Of a stretch of 64,000 nt of DNA, positions 21,199 through 31,149 are shown piece by piece. Origin of the DNA: Porphyra umbilicalis (taxonomy: Eukaryota; Rhodophyta; Bangiophyceae; Bangiales; Bangiaceae); contig KV918777.1 in assembly GCA_002049455.2 (NCBI GenBank), forward strand, positions 186,001-250,000, in the 5' to 3' direction. Both the position numbers and the translations under genes were made by a program. Position 1 is the stretch's first letter, and every line of letters starts with the position of its first letter. The notes below the pieces were generated by a model. That model was not told the DNA's origin, did no database searches, and saw nothing but the letters and a program-made list of their open reading frames with translations.

Positions 21199-22057
21199 AA
21201 CAGCGGCACACTAGAAGCTGTGCAAGAAGCACGCTCGCGTCGTGCGCGGCGCGTGACGACGAAGACACAACGCAAGGTGCGCGATAGGACACAGACGGGG
21301 TGTCCCTGTTGACACGGGCGGCGGCGCCGTGGTGGTTGTTGAGGTGCGGTTGTCTCGTGAGCAGAGCTACTCGTGCTCACCCCCGCTTTGGCGCAGGCAG
21401 TCGGTCACCGCACGCTGAACCCCCGTATCGCACCGACCTTATTGAACGCTCCCCTGTGGCGAGCACGACCCCCCTGAAACCGGTCACGTTTTGGTTCCTG
21501 GTTGGCACAAGACAGTCGGATCTTTTGCAGCAGCATGACGTCAAATATAGAGTTGTTACAACTATGCGACAATAAGTGTCAAGTAGTTAATGTTGCGAGA
21601 TAGCCCCCCTCGAAAGCAATACGTGTGCCCTCGGAACGCCCCCCCCCGCGTCGTGCCCGTTTCGACGTCTATTGAACCGTCCTAGTAGGACTGGCGCCAG
21701 TGGACGTCGCCGACGGGCGCTCGGGTGGGCCGGATCACGGAAGTGGTGCTACTTTATGGACCCGGATCACGCGGTTCGCCCAGAGACCCAGACACTGCTC
21801 GATGCCGTGCGTCAGAGCAGTGGCAAGGGACTGCGGGGATGGTGGGGGCACTGGTCGGACGGTATGAACCACGTCGGTGTGCAACTGGATGGCGCACCTC
21901 GGGAAAATGTAGGCAAGCAAGGAAATATTTGTAGACACACCCTCAAAAACAGGCACGACATCCACAGCAGCCGCGGATGCCCAAGAGTTCCAACCGCAGC
22001 CCGACAGCACGCACTCCCGCCGCCTCCCGCCGAGCCAGCGCCCATCACCACCCCCGC
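21199..22057. other. no gene recognised
   Basis: Holds the 5' side of transposase 2 and the 3' flank of the Old Yellow Enzyme gene. The right end of transposon 2 should be here. No coding signal was recognised. Confidence 0.4.
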
Positions 22058-23650
22058 TTATACAATGGTGCCGTCCGCGTTGGGGTAATCGACATACCCC
22101 TTGGGCCCCGGGCTGTACCACACGCCCACCGGCGGGTCGTTGGCGAGCTTGGCGCCCGTCTCAAAGCGCGCCGGCAGGTCCGGGTTGGTAATCCACGGGC
22201 GCCCGTACGAGATCAGGTCCGAGTTGCCGTCGGTAATTTCCTTCTCGCCGCTCTCCTTGGTGTACCCACAGTTGGCCATGAGCGCGGAGGAGGTGGATTT
22301 GCGGAAGTCGGCCATGACCATCGGCTCGCCGAGCTTGTGGAACCCAAAGCCCAGACCAATCTGTGCGCGGACAACGGGGTACCGAAGACAAGCAGACACA
22401 AGGCGCAAGAAGACGAGTCAAACGTGATGGGCATCAGCAGGAAGCGACAGAGGTGTCAGACATCGCAAGCAGGGTGTGGCTCTGCAGAGCAACAGACCAG
22501 CACGCCTGGAACAATGGCAAGCGTACAAATGCATACACACCGTGCTTGAAGCCCACATGACACATGCTCACTGGTCATGGATAGCAAGCCACAGACAAGA
22601 GAACAAACGTACAATAAAGTGGATGTATGCCAGCTTGTACTTGTCCAGCTGCTCAACAAACCACGGGAAGGCCTCACGGAAGTCGGGAGAGCCCTAAGCG
22701 AAAGAAGACAACACATGCAGAGAGGATGGCACAGCAACACAAGGCGGCAAAAACACAAGAAACAAGCAGTTCCCACTGTTAGCACAGATGTGTACACACT
22801 TGGTGACTATGAGCCACCAGCAGGTACCACAGAAATGAGGCAGCTTCCCGATACAGGCACAGCATTCACGACGAGGAGTCCACCCCCAAGAGCACCCCCT
22901 CCCCCTCCCCCCTCCTCGCAAGCGTACCTGGTCGTTGTACACCCCGTTGGGCGACAGGCGCACGCCGACGCGGCTCGCTGGCCACACCTTGAGCACCGCC
23001 TCGGTCACTTCCTTCAAGAAACGGAAGCGGTTCTCCAGCGACTCGCCGCCATACTCGTCCGTGCGCTTGTTGGTCTTGGTCTGCAGAAAAGAGTCGATCA
23101 GGTAGCCATTGGCCCCATGAATCTCCACACCGTCAAAGCCCGCGGCCTTGGCGTTGGCTGCCGCCCGCTCAAAGTCGGCAACCGTCTCTTTGATTTGGTC
23201 GACGGTCATGGGCGCGGGCACCTCATGGGGGACTTTGCCGATGGGCGCGTGGATGGTCGGCTCGTTGATGGCAATCGCCGACGGGGCGACGGCCTTGCCC
23301 TCCTTGGCGTGGAAGGAGCTGTGGGAGGCGCGGCCACAATGCCACAGCTGGCAAAAGATGAGGCCACCGGCAGCGTGGACGGCGTCGGTCACCTCCTTCC
23401 ACGCGAGCGTCGCGCCCTTGGAGTAAATCTCGGGCGCGCCGACCCACCCGTTGGCGACCGTCGAGATGAGGGTGCCTTCCGTGATGATCAGTCCCGCCGA
23501 CGCGCGTTGCACATAGTACTGGGCGGTCATTTTGTCGGGGCGCTGCATGTCACCGGTGCGGCCACGGGTCATTGGCGACAGCACCATGCGGTTCTTGAGC
23601 TTGAGGTCGTCCGCCAGCGTAAAAGGGGTGAGCAGGGGAGATGGCGCCAT
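22058..23650 (-). CDS. Old Yellow Enzyme family FMN oxidoreductase (alkene / 12-oxophytodienoate reductase type)
   Basis: Three exons give a 368-residue protein, the usual OYE length: 23650-22928 (241 codons), 22693-22613 (27 codons) and 22360-22058 (100 codons plus stop). All junctions are phase 0, with donors GTACGC and GTACGT and acceptors TTAG and ACAG. The start at 23650 (MAPSPLLTPFTL) matches the family N-terminus; an upstream in-frame Met would add a doubtful 60 residues. The catalytic pair H178/N181 and proton donor Y183 lie in HGANGYLID. FMN-binding features include SPMTRGR and, in exon 3, NCGYTKES and ISYGRPWITNPDLP. OYEs reduce activated C=C bonds with NAD(P)H; in algae the likely substrates are oxylipins or other enones. 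No clear organelle signal is seen with this start. Confidence 0.9.
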
Positions 23651-24629
23651 GATGACGGCGGGGGGGGGGGACGGGAAGACGACGCAGGGGTGAGGGAAGA
23701 CGCGGTGAGCAGTGCAAAGGGGACAATGACGGGGCGACAACACGGGGACGCGATGGGTGGGCAAAACGTGAGGCAAGAGGATGGCGGGTGTTGGCGGCGC
23801 GCACGCAGCGCAGCGTTCGTGCAGCGGCACAAGAGGTATGCGCCAGCAAGGCAGCTGCCGGCAGGCGATGCATCAGAGCCCGTGCAAGGGCCCCAGAGCT
23901 CGACAAGTCGGCGCCACTGCGATCGTCGATTTCGGTCGCGTGGGAGTAGGCTGTTTCACGGTTGCAAGCGATTCTAGAAGGCGGAGGCGATTCTACGGGG
24001 TCATCGCGATGTCCAGCATAATTCTCAGCGAAATACCAAACTTCGGAAGAAAGTCCAATCGACAACGCGAGACGCTTAGAATCGCGTGTGCCCGGACCCC
24101 CTGGCACTCACACTTCAACAGGAAAGAGGCGATTCTGCGTCCTCGTCCCTGTCCGGGCGGGCCCCGTCCACACACATCTACGTGCCCCCCGCGTTCTTTC
24201 TGCCAACAGCGACGGGTCTTTTTCTTACGCTCTGCAGCGCTGCTGCGGTGCTAGGACGGTAAGCCCCGCGGGCTACGTAACCTAAGGGTGCCCCGTTCTT
24301 TTTTCCCCCCCGCCATGCCGATCCGCCATCAAGTTTGCCACTCGGTACCTGACGCGCGTGCGCGTTGCTGTCTCCCCGGCCTCTCTGTTTTTGTCTGGGT
24401 GGTCTGTGGTTCTGTGTTGTTGTCCCTCCGCTCCGCGCTTCAAGGTTCCTCTGCAGGCGCACGCCTGCCCGCCACCCTTGGGCGCTACCCCCCCCCCCCC
24501 CCACGCGGCACGCTTCACCCCCAACCCTCGGACCGTCCTACATCAACGTACATCAACGAGAATCACGGGGTGCACCCCACCGTTAAGCGGCAATCAGCGT
24601 CGAACTTTGGCTTTTTTTTGAACGTGGCC
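23651..24629. other. OYE promoter side and left end of Harbinger-type transposon 3
   Basis: Holds several GCGATTCT motifs (about 23969, 23989 and 24131, and one inverted near 24077), such as transposases often bind near element ends. Also a C14 run (24490-24503) and a T8 run just before the transposase start. Confidence 0.5.
24127..24140 (+). repeat. candidate left terminal/subterminal inverted repeat of transposon 3
   Basis: AGGCGATTCTGCGT here is found inverted at 27639-27652. The two sites bracket the transposase and accessory genes. Outside each copy lies a further shared ACTCACAC. No clear 3-bp target duplication abuts the match, so it may be subterminal rather than terminal. Confidence 0.5.
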
Positions 24630-25904
24630 ATGGCTCGTCGTACCCGCAAGGCGGTCCTTTCTACATTGCGTAAACGCCTCCTTATTTTTTCCGTCCTGCT
24701 CGCTGCGATGGAGGTCGGGGCCATCGACAAGGGGGACCTGATTCCAGGGGGAGGGCGGCTCAGCAAATTATGCCTCCACCTGTGCTGCGGGCTGTCGTGG
24801 CAAGCTCTGCACCAGATGCACACGCAGCGGTACCTACAGCGCGAGCGAGGCGGGGTGCCAAAGACAGACGCGTGGTTCAAGTGGGTGTTCTACAGCGCGT
24901 CTGAGAAGCAGTTCCGCACCGCCTTCCGTGTCAACCGGTCGACGTTTCAAGCGCTCAAAAGTGTCCTTCTGGTGCGCGCGCGCGCCGCTTTCTGTCGCCG
25001 CCGGGGGGGGAGCCAGCTCAGCTTGGACCTGCAGCTCGCCGTCACCCTTTTCCGTGTGGGCCACTACGGGAACGCGTGCTCAGTGGATGCCGTGGCAGAC
25101 CTGTTCGGGGTTTCAGTCGGGGGCGTCATCAAGAGCACGCGGCGAGTGGTCAAGGCGCTTGCTGGTGTCGCCCCGCAGCACATCCGCTGGCCAAACACGC
25201 AGCGACGTGCCGGTCTGTCAATGTATGCGGCAGAAAAGTTCGGCTTTGACGGCTGCATTGGTGCTACGGACGGAACAACTTTCCCGCTTGCCTACCAGCC
25301 AGCGCTGCATCCCTGGGCGTACTACGACAGAAAGCAGCGGTACAGCTTGAATGGGCTCATCACCTGTGACTGGGATTGCCGTATCACCAACGTCGTGCTC
25401 GGTTGTACGGGGGCAGCGCCCGACACCTACGTGCAGTCGACCGCGGCGTGGCATCGCCGCCCAAATGTCTACTTCACGAATGGGCAATACCTATTGGGCG
25501 ACAAGGGGATGCTATATTCGCGGCATGTGATTGGGCCTTTCAAGGAACCGGAATGTACTTGTGCGGAGCATCGGAACTACAATTACCAACTGGCGCGGCT
25601 GCGGGTCAAGTCCGAGCACGCGATCGGCATCCTCAAAGGGCGATGGGGGAGCTTGAAAGAGCTCCGCCTCACGCTGGCCACAGACCGCCAATTCTCTTTT
25701 GCTATGACGTGGATCACGGCGTGTATCGTGCTACACAACATATGCGTTGATGAGGGCGACGACTTCCCCATCCCGCCTGTGCCGGAGCCCTCCCCGGCGT
25801 CCGCTGTCGAGCCCTTTGTGGAAGCGCGGCTGCGACGGCAGCAGATCTCGGCGAAGGTGTGTGCTTTTATGCGAGAGAAGAAGGTGTACAGAGAGAACGT
25901 GTGA
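24630..25904 (+). CDS. PIF/Harbinger-type DDE transposase (HARBI1-like)
   Basis: 424 residues from the ATG at 24630 (MARRTRKAVL). The frame is open to 24288, but that part is low complexity. A helix-turn-helix-like region lies at about 150-175 (ADLFGVSVGGVIKSTRRVV). DDE residues are D214 (GATDGTT), D291 (LLGDKGML) and E329 (SEHAIGILKGRW), with the same spacing as the transposase at 21198-19882. All catalytic residues are present and the frame is clean, so this copy could be active. Its stop lies 42 bp from the end of the convergent accessory gene. Confidence 0.92.
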   Translation: MARRTRKAVLSTLRKRLLIFSVLLAAMEVGAIDKGDLIPGGGRLSKLCLHLCCGLSWQALHQMHTQRYLQRERGGVPKTDAWFKWVFYSASEKQFRTAFRVNRSTFQALKSVLLVRARAAFCRRRGGSQLSLDLQLAVTLFRVGHYGNACSVDAVADLFGVSVGGVIKSTRRVVKALAGVAPQHIRWPNTQRRAGLSMYAAEKFGFDGCIGATDGTTFPLAYQPALHPWAYYDRKQRYSLNGLITCDWDCRITNVVLGCTGAAPDTYVQSTAAWHRRPNVYFTNGQYLLGDKGMLYSRHVIGPFKEPECTCAEHRNYNYQLARLRVKSEHAIGILKGRWGSLKELRLTLATDRQFSFAMTWITACIVLHNICVDEGDDFPIPPVPEPSPASAVEPFVEARLRRQQISAKVCAFMREKKVYRENV

Positions 25905-25946
25905 CAAGAGAGGAAGAGAGAGAATGCTAGACATCAAACGAGCAGA

Positions 25947-27245
25947 TCAGGACGAGCCCCCCCCCATTGCAGCCTTGAGCATATCACGGATTGTCTCATT
26001 GTCAGGGTGCTTCTCAATGGCGGCCGTGAGCATGGCCACCCGCTTGGTGCGCTCAGCCTCCAACGCCACCAGACGCTTGGTTTTCTGCTTCTCATCGAAG
26101 CGGCGGGCGCCATCGGACAGCGACGCGGCCAAGGAGCGCATAAAGTCCCCGCCGCCCGGCAGCACCGCCTCGACTGCCGCATCCGCCACGGCCGCGCGAC
26201 GCGCCCGCCCACTCGCTCCGCCGCGGTTAAGACCAGTGGCGGACACGGGGGAGGCATGAGCAGTAGCCCCCCCGCCTGAGGGGCGAGTGCCGCCGTCGGG
26301 CGCAATCTCACCTCTGCCGCCGGAGGAGCCGCTGGCGCCATCGTCGAGATTGTCAGCATCGCCACCGTCCGCGTCGTTGCCACGTCCGTCGTTGTCCACT
26401 AAATCCCCGTCCGCATCGTCAGCACCGTGGGCATCGCCGAGAAAGAGCTCGTTCGCCGCCCCACAGTCGCCACCGCCCCCCACCCCCCCGCCCCCCGCCC
26501 TATCACCCCCACCACCCTCCCCTCCCGTACGGGCCTCATGTGACTCGCCGCCATCTTCCCCCGCCCCACCCTGCCGCCCACTGCCGCCTGTCGTGCCTGG
26601 GAGCCCGTCGTCAGGGGGTGAACCACCAAAAGGGGGGGTGACACGTTGCACCCCACCCACCAATGGCTGCGTGTCAATCACAATGCTCAAAATACTTTTG
26701 GTGTCCGCATACTCCATGCGCCGGGCCTTGCCCTGCTCGCGGACGCGCTCATTGACGCGGCCTTCAATGTAGCCCGCCGCCTTGCCCGTGTTGTGCGCCT
26801 TGATAGTGTTGGTCGCGTTGTACAGCGTCACGGCTTTGGAGATGAGGCGGGACACCGCGGCCTTGTCGATGGGCTTGCCCTCGATACGCAGACGCTTCAC
26901 CCACGAATCGGTAGCCACCAGGTGCGCGGAGATGGACGCCACTTGGAGGCGCTTCGACACGCCGCGACTCTGGTGACGCCGGGCACGCGCATGCACCGTG
27001 TCGTGCCACAGCTTAACAATACCGAGTCGGACGAAGGGAAAGAAGGTCGTGGAGGAGCTTTTAGCATTGATAGTGCCCCCCGTCGCGTCTCTGCCTGACG
27101 CCCCACCCGCACCAGGCACCCCGGCCACGCCGGAGGGAGCATCGCTGGCCCCCGAGACACCGCCCGCGTCTTGAGCAGCGCGAGTGACAGCGTCGGCCGA
27201 AGGGGTCGGGGCAGCCGGCGCGTCGGCCGCCATGACGAACGACAA
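25947..27245 (-). CDS. accessory protein of Harbinger-type transposon 3 (same unnamed family)
   Basis: 432 residues from the ATG at 27245 (a second Met lies 4 codons in). Block 1 (about 68-113, RLGIVKLWHDTVHAR through LQVASISAHLVATD), block 2 (about 128-162, AAVSRLISKAVTLYN and GKAAGYIEG) and the C-terminal block (about 395-428, RVAMLTAAIEKHPDN, IRDMLKAAM) correspond to the accessory protein at 17979-19814. The middle (190-330) is Gly/Asp-rich and probably disordered. A basic coiled region (RRFDEKQKTKRLVALEAER) precedes the C-terminal block. Function unknown; pairing with a transposase in two elements implies a role in transposition, perhaps DNA binding or nuclear import. Confidence 0.7.
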   Translation of the reverse strand: MSFVMAADAPAAPTPSADAVTRAAQDAGGVSGASDAPSGVAGVPGAGGASGRDATGGTINAKSSSTTFFPFVRLGIVKLWHDTVHARARRHQSRGVSKRLQVASISAHLVATDSWVKRLRIEGKPIDKAAVSRLISKAVTLYNATNTIKAHNTGKAAGYIEGRVNERVREQGKARRMEYADTKSILSIVIDTQPLVGGVQRVTPPFGGSPPDDGLPGTTGGSGRQGGAGEDGGESHEARTGGEGGGGDRAGGGGVGGGGDCGAANELFLGDAHGADDADGDLVDNDGRGNDADGGDADNLDDGASGSSGGRGEIAPDGGTRPSGGGATAHASPVSATGLNRGGASGRARRAAVADAAVEAVLPGGGDFMRSLAASLSDGARRFDEKQKTKRLVALEAERTKRVAMLTAAIEKHPDNETIRDMLKAAMGGGSS

Positions 27246-27866
27246 TAGGGTAGTTGGGAAAAAATGGAGGGAGGGGGGCGTGCGTGCAAACTGCCGCAGC
27301 CGGCCAGCTACGGCCCGTGGGGAACAGGTGAGAGGGGACGCGGCGGAGGGTGAGCGAGAGGTGCGCCGTCGAACGCGCAGGACCTACAACGACACAGCCC
27401 AACTGTGCGCTCACATGCACGCGTGCGCGTATCCGTCCAAGTGGTGTGCCGGCGCGTGCTGGTGTGCGACGCACGCGCCGCGGACACTGGAAAACCGCAG
27501 TCGCGCACGCTGCTGCCTGCCTGCACAGCTGTGCATCTACGTTGCCGCTTTTTTGTTGTCACTCGACTGGAGTTCCAGAAGAGTCCATGTGAAACTTGAG
27601 TTCCGAGTGTAGATAATTTGTCCCGGGCAACGCGTCCAACGCAGAATCGCCTGCGTTTCCAACGTGTGAGTCAACCTAGTAGGGAGCGTTGCACGTTGCA
27701 ACGCCCCGACAACGCCCACCGATTCACTGTGAGGGAGGCCTCACGAGAGTCGCCATCGGAGCCAATCAGCGTTTGAGAAATGGCACAGGAGGCTGTTTTT
27801 TTTGCATGCAGCCGCGGCGGGCCCCCCGCCAAGGGAATCGGCACAACGCCGCCCACGAGCTGGTGA
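27246..27866. other. no gene; accessory-gene upstream region and MITE flank
   Basis: Includes the promoter side of the accessory gene and a perfect short palindrome (GCGTTGCA, CGT, TGCAACGC at about 27686-27704) just outside the candidate right repeat of transposon 3. Confidence 0.4.
27639..27652 (-). repeat. candidate right inverted repeat of transposon 3
   Basis: ACGCAGAATCGCCT, the exact reverse complement of 24127-24140. Confidence 0.5.
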
Positions 27867-28006
27867 GGCCCTGTCTTAACGGCAGAGTCTCAAACGAGAA
27901 TACAGAGTGCTGATTGGCCAGACACACCTTCGGCCACTTGTCTGGCCAATAGGAGGCCTATATTTGTGTTCAGACAAGGGTCGAACGCCTCCGTTAAGAC
28001 AGGGCC
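27867..28006. mobile_element. 140-bp Harbinger-like MITE with 3-bp TGA target duplication
   Basis: Perfect 16-bp terminal inverted repeats (GGCCCTGTCTTAACGG) at both ends, flanked on both sides by TGA (27864-27866 and 28007-28009). A second nested inverted repeat (ATTGGCCAGACA and TGTCTGGCCAAT, about 27914-27952) would let the centre fold back. A 3-bp duplication and GGCC-beginning termini fit PIF/Harbinger mobilisation. It lies 58 bp beyond the stop of the bZIP-like gene. Confidence 0.85.
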
Positions 28007-28029
28007 TGAGCGGCACGCCACATTTCCGA

Positions 28030-28370
28030 GCGCATCCCGTCGGCGTCGGACCGTCGCCACGCCGTCAAGCCCAAACGCATCCGCCGCCGTCGCCACGACC
28101 GCCATTGCGGCGGCGGTGAGCGCCGCCCAAACGCACGCGTGCAGCCACCCGCCTCGTGGTGACGGCTAGGCGGCTGACCACGCGCAGGAGCGCCGACCCG
28201 AGCCGCGCCGCGCCACCGACCGGCAGCGCCCGACACGCAATGGGCGGCACGCCACTGCCGACGACGTCCCGTTGGGATACGACCGTCGCCACGCTGTCGA
28301 GCCCCAACGCGTCTGCCGCAGACACCACCACCGCCATCGTGGCCGGTGACGGCGGCCGTTCTCCCACGGC
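28030..28370. repeat. tandem duplication of the 3' end of the bZIP-like gene
   Basis: The segments at about 28262-28357 and 28030-28125 are similar (shared CGACCGTCGCCACGC and related stretches), a spacing of about 230 bp. The distal copy would encode a diverged version of the same peptide (AADAFGLDGVATV against AADALGLDSVATV) in another frame. Confidence 0.65.
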
Positions 28371-29714
28371 GGGGCGTTGCATCCACGGCACGGCGTCCCA
28401 CCGCCAGGCCAACTCGTTCCACGCAGGCCCCAACCTCACAGCCGCGGCGGGCTCGTACGTCGGCGGCGTCGATGCAAGGGACCAGCGCCGCACCGCCGCA
28501 TCGCGGTCGCCGTTGCCAAAGTCTGGGGGCTGCCCATATGGGAGCGCCACCACGGGCGGCAGTGGTGGGCCGGGCGGCGGGCGACGCGAGCGCGGCACCC
28601 ACACGGGCGACTCGCGCCACCGGCGGTCGTCTGTGGCCGCGCCGTCGACGGCGCCGGGCCAATGAGCCGCGGGCACTGCGGGCCCACGATGGCCGCGCGC
28701 CGACACTACCGTGTCGCTGGCGCGCCTCGGCGGCGCCGAGGACAGGGGACAGGCGGCCACGACCATCTGGAGAAAGGCATCGTACGCGTCGCTGTGGCTG
28801 CGCGCCGCGTCTACTGCGGCGGGCGTAGCACCAGCCGCCGGCTTTGACAGTGGAGCGCGGCTCTCTGCCGACAGCTTTTGGCGTGGACGAAGCGCTTGGG
28901 TACCCGACGTCGCCGCTCCCGGCATACCAGCGCCGGCCGCCATCACCTGTGGCGCGTCCCGTACGTCCAACAGCGCCGCCGCTAGCGTCTTGAGGTACGT
29001 CTTGGACCACACGTGGGTCTTGCGCGCGTACCGCTGGTTGCGAAGTAGCTTGAGCCGGACCGATGGCAACCGGTAGTTGGCGTCCGTGGCGGCAGCGGGG
29101 ACGGCGTCGCCCGCCGCGGCGGCGGCAGCCAGCCGCATCATCGCGGCGGCCTTGGTCTCCCCCTCGGGCCCGCCCGCCGCCTCATCTGGCCGCGCGAGCG
29201 TCCCGTTCCATACGTCTACGGCGGCGTCGGCCTCGAGCGACGCCGCGGCGTCTGCCGCGTCCCGCAAGTGTGGGTAGGCAGCGGCCACCGCCTCCAACAC
29301 GTAGTGGGTATTTTTGCGGCACTGGCGCTTGCTGGCCGTTGCGGCACGGTTGCGGGCTCGGCGGCGGGCGATACGCGTACACGCCTCGTGGTCGCTGCAG
29401 CTGTAGGTGGTGGTCGTCGCGGCCACGGTGGGAGGCGAGGCGGCCGGCTGGTGGTTGGGGCAAGCTCCACCGCCGCTGCCGTCGCTGATGCCAATAACGG
29501 CGTCGGAGTGGCACAAGGCGCCACGCAGGCGACCACCGACCGGGCGGAGGCGACCAATGGCCCGGTCGAGCGGAACGAGCCGCGTAGCTGCCACCGATGG
29601 CCGGACGCTGGCGGCTGCCGAGGATCGTCCATTCGTCCCCCCCGACTGATACTGCATGCTGACGGCGGAGAAATGACGCTGCACCCCGCCCGTGTACCGC
29701 CCGTGATCGTCCAT
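28065..29714 (-). CDS. bZIP-like basic-region protein
   Basis: 549 residues from the ATG at 29714; the frame allows a start at 29864. Residues about 114-135 (RIARRRARNRAATASKRQCR) match the bZIP basic region, including the N-x2-A-A-x2-S-(x)-R core. A clear heptad leucine zipper does not follow (leucines are about 11 apart), so dimerisation is doubtful. The central part has a basic helical segment (RLKLLRNQRYARKTHVW) and the rest is Ala/Pro-rich. The last 60 or so residues lie within a duplicated segment, whose second copy (28030-28125) sits downstream of the stop. It could be a divergent transcription factor or an unrelated nuclear protein with a chance match. Confidence 0.5.
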   Translation of the reverse strand: MDDHGRYTGGVQRHFSAVSMQYQSGGTNGRSSAAASVRPSVAATRLVPLDRAIGRLRPVGGRLRGALCHSDAVIGISDGSGGGACPNHQPAASPPTVAATTTTYSCSDHEACTRIARRRARNRAATASKRQCRKNTHYVLEAVAAAYPHLRDAADAAASLEADAAVDVWNGTLARPDEAAGGPEGETKAAAMMRLAAAAAAGDAVPAAATDANYRLPSVRLKLLRNQRYARKTHVWSKTYLKTLAAALLDVRDAPQVMAAGAGMPGAATSGTQALRPRQKLSAESRAPLSKPAAGATPAAVDAARSHSDAYDAFLQMVVAACPLSSAPPRRASDTVVSARGHRGPAVPAAHWPGAVDGAATDDRRWRESPVWVPRSRRPPPGPPLPPVVALPYGQPPDFGNGDRDAAVRRWSLASTPPTYEPAAAVRLGPAWNELAWRWDAVPWMQRPAVGERPPSPATMAVVVSAADALGLDSVATVVSQRDVVGSGVPPIACRALPVGGAARLGSALLRVVSRLAVTTRRVAARVRLGGAHRRRNGGRGDGGGCVWA

Positions 29715-29864
29715 GACCGGCACCGGGGCGGTCAGGATGGGCGGCCACGGCACAGCGGCGCCCGCCCGTTGTCGTCGCGGAGGGGGGGGAAGGGCGAGCT
29801 CCAACGGGTACCCCCAGGCGCATGAGAGGGGCGGGGGGAGGAGGGCAAGCCCAAACGGGTACAA

Positions 29865-31149
29865 CGGCCCGTGACAAAGGAGGGATGGTGACGGATACTC
29901 ACCCCAAACGAGCGATGGTCAGTGGCTCCGCGGTCGCGTGCCTTTGTAGACGGTAGGAGGCAGGCGCAGGGCCGGCAGGCGGGCCGTCCCGGGCGCCCCC
30001 GCCCAGGTGCGGCACGAAGGCCGCACCAAAAAGGTCGCCGGCCAGACGAGGCGGGGGACACGCTTATGACAATCAAGAGAGAGGACCAACTGGCAACAAG
30101 GCCCAGACATTGGGCCCTTCCACCCTCATGATGGGGGTGGAAGGGCGGGAGGAGCATATATGACGACGCGGAAGCGCGGAGGAAGCCAGTGAGAGACCAG
30201 GGCAAGCGGCATTTTGATCCAGAGGGCCTTGTAACTGCCTCCCCTTCGGCAAACGAGACGAGGGGATGACCATGCCGCCGAGAGGATAGGGGGACGTGGC
30301 GGCCTCGTCGCTGAACAAGAGCCGCGGCGGTGATGACCAGGCCTCTCCACGGCCTCCCGCGCGTGGCTAGAAGCGCCGTGGCAGGGGACCCGTGTGTAGG
30401 GCGGCGCGCGTGCCCAAGTGCGTCACACGGCGTGCCAGCACGGTGCTTCAGTGGTGGAAGATACTGCTGCTGATCCCCCAGTTCTGTCCTCAGCGCCATC
30501 GACAGGGACTGACTTAGAGAACTGGGCATCCATTGGTCAAAAGCCACTTCATCCAACTGATCCGCACGGCTCTGGGACGTCTTATTGGCTCAGAAAGGCG
30601 AGGCCCTTACAACATGGAGATATTCTCTTCCCTTGAGATTCTCTGATTCTGTAAAGATCTGGCCCAAAGTGCAGCCGTCGTTCATTTTGACCAATCAAAT
30701 GACTCTCTGCAAGGCTCTTGCACAGGCAGTCTTTGTCGACGAGGACAGAATTCGGGCATCACCAATACCGCACGTAGTTGATACGGATCACGTTGGAAAT
30801 TTAATGTATTTAGTTGTACCCGTTGGCCGCCCCCTTTTCGCGCCAAGCCGGCAGCCGCACAGCCCGTTCCGGTCGGGTACGACGCGCCGCGCGCCCGCGC
30901 GCGGCGCCGCGCCCGCTCCGCGCGCGGGCGCGCGCGCGCGACGGGGCGCCCCGCCCGCCCCGCGGTCGCCGCACGGGCGGCGGCGCGGTCGGGGGCGCGC
31001 CCGCCGTGGCCGTGGCGCCGTCGCCGCCCCGCCCCCGCCCGCGGGCCACGCGCGCGCGTCGCCCGTCTGGCGCCCCCCCCCCCCCTCCCCCCCACACCGC
31101 GCGCGCGTCGGTACGGCGGCGCCCGCCGTCGGCGGCCGGCGCGGCCGCC
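29865..31149. other. no gene recognised; helicase upstream region
   Basis: Positions 29865-30560 have ordinary composition and no recognised protein. Positions 30580-30830 are AT-richer, with inverted CCAAT-like TTATTGG (30590) and direct CCAAT (about 30700), plausible promoter elements for the helicase-like gene. Positions 30830-31149 are extremely GC-rich. Confidence 0.4.

Larger units (their letters stand above)
24127..27652. mobile_element. Harbinger-type DNA transposon 3 (about 3.5 kb)
   Basis: An intact transposase (plus) and accessory gene (minus), convergent, flanked by a 14-bp inverted match. The boundary is provisional; additional GCGATTCT motifs to about 23969 could mean the true left end is further out. 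Confidence 0.7.

Noticed and set aside
29732-30556. 274-codon minus-strand frame
   Set aside because: No recognisable domain; it overlaps the upstream part of the bZIP-like gene in another frame.
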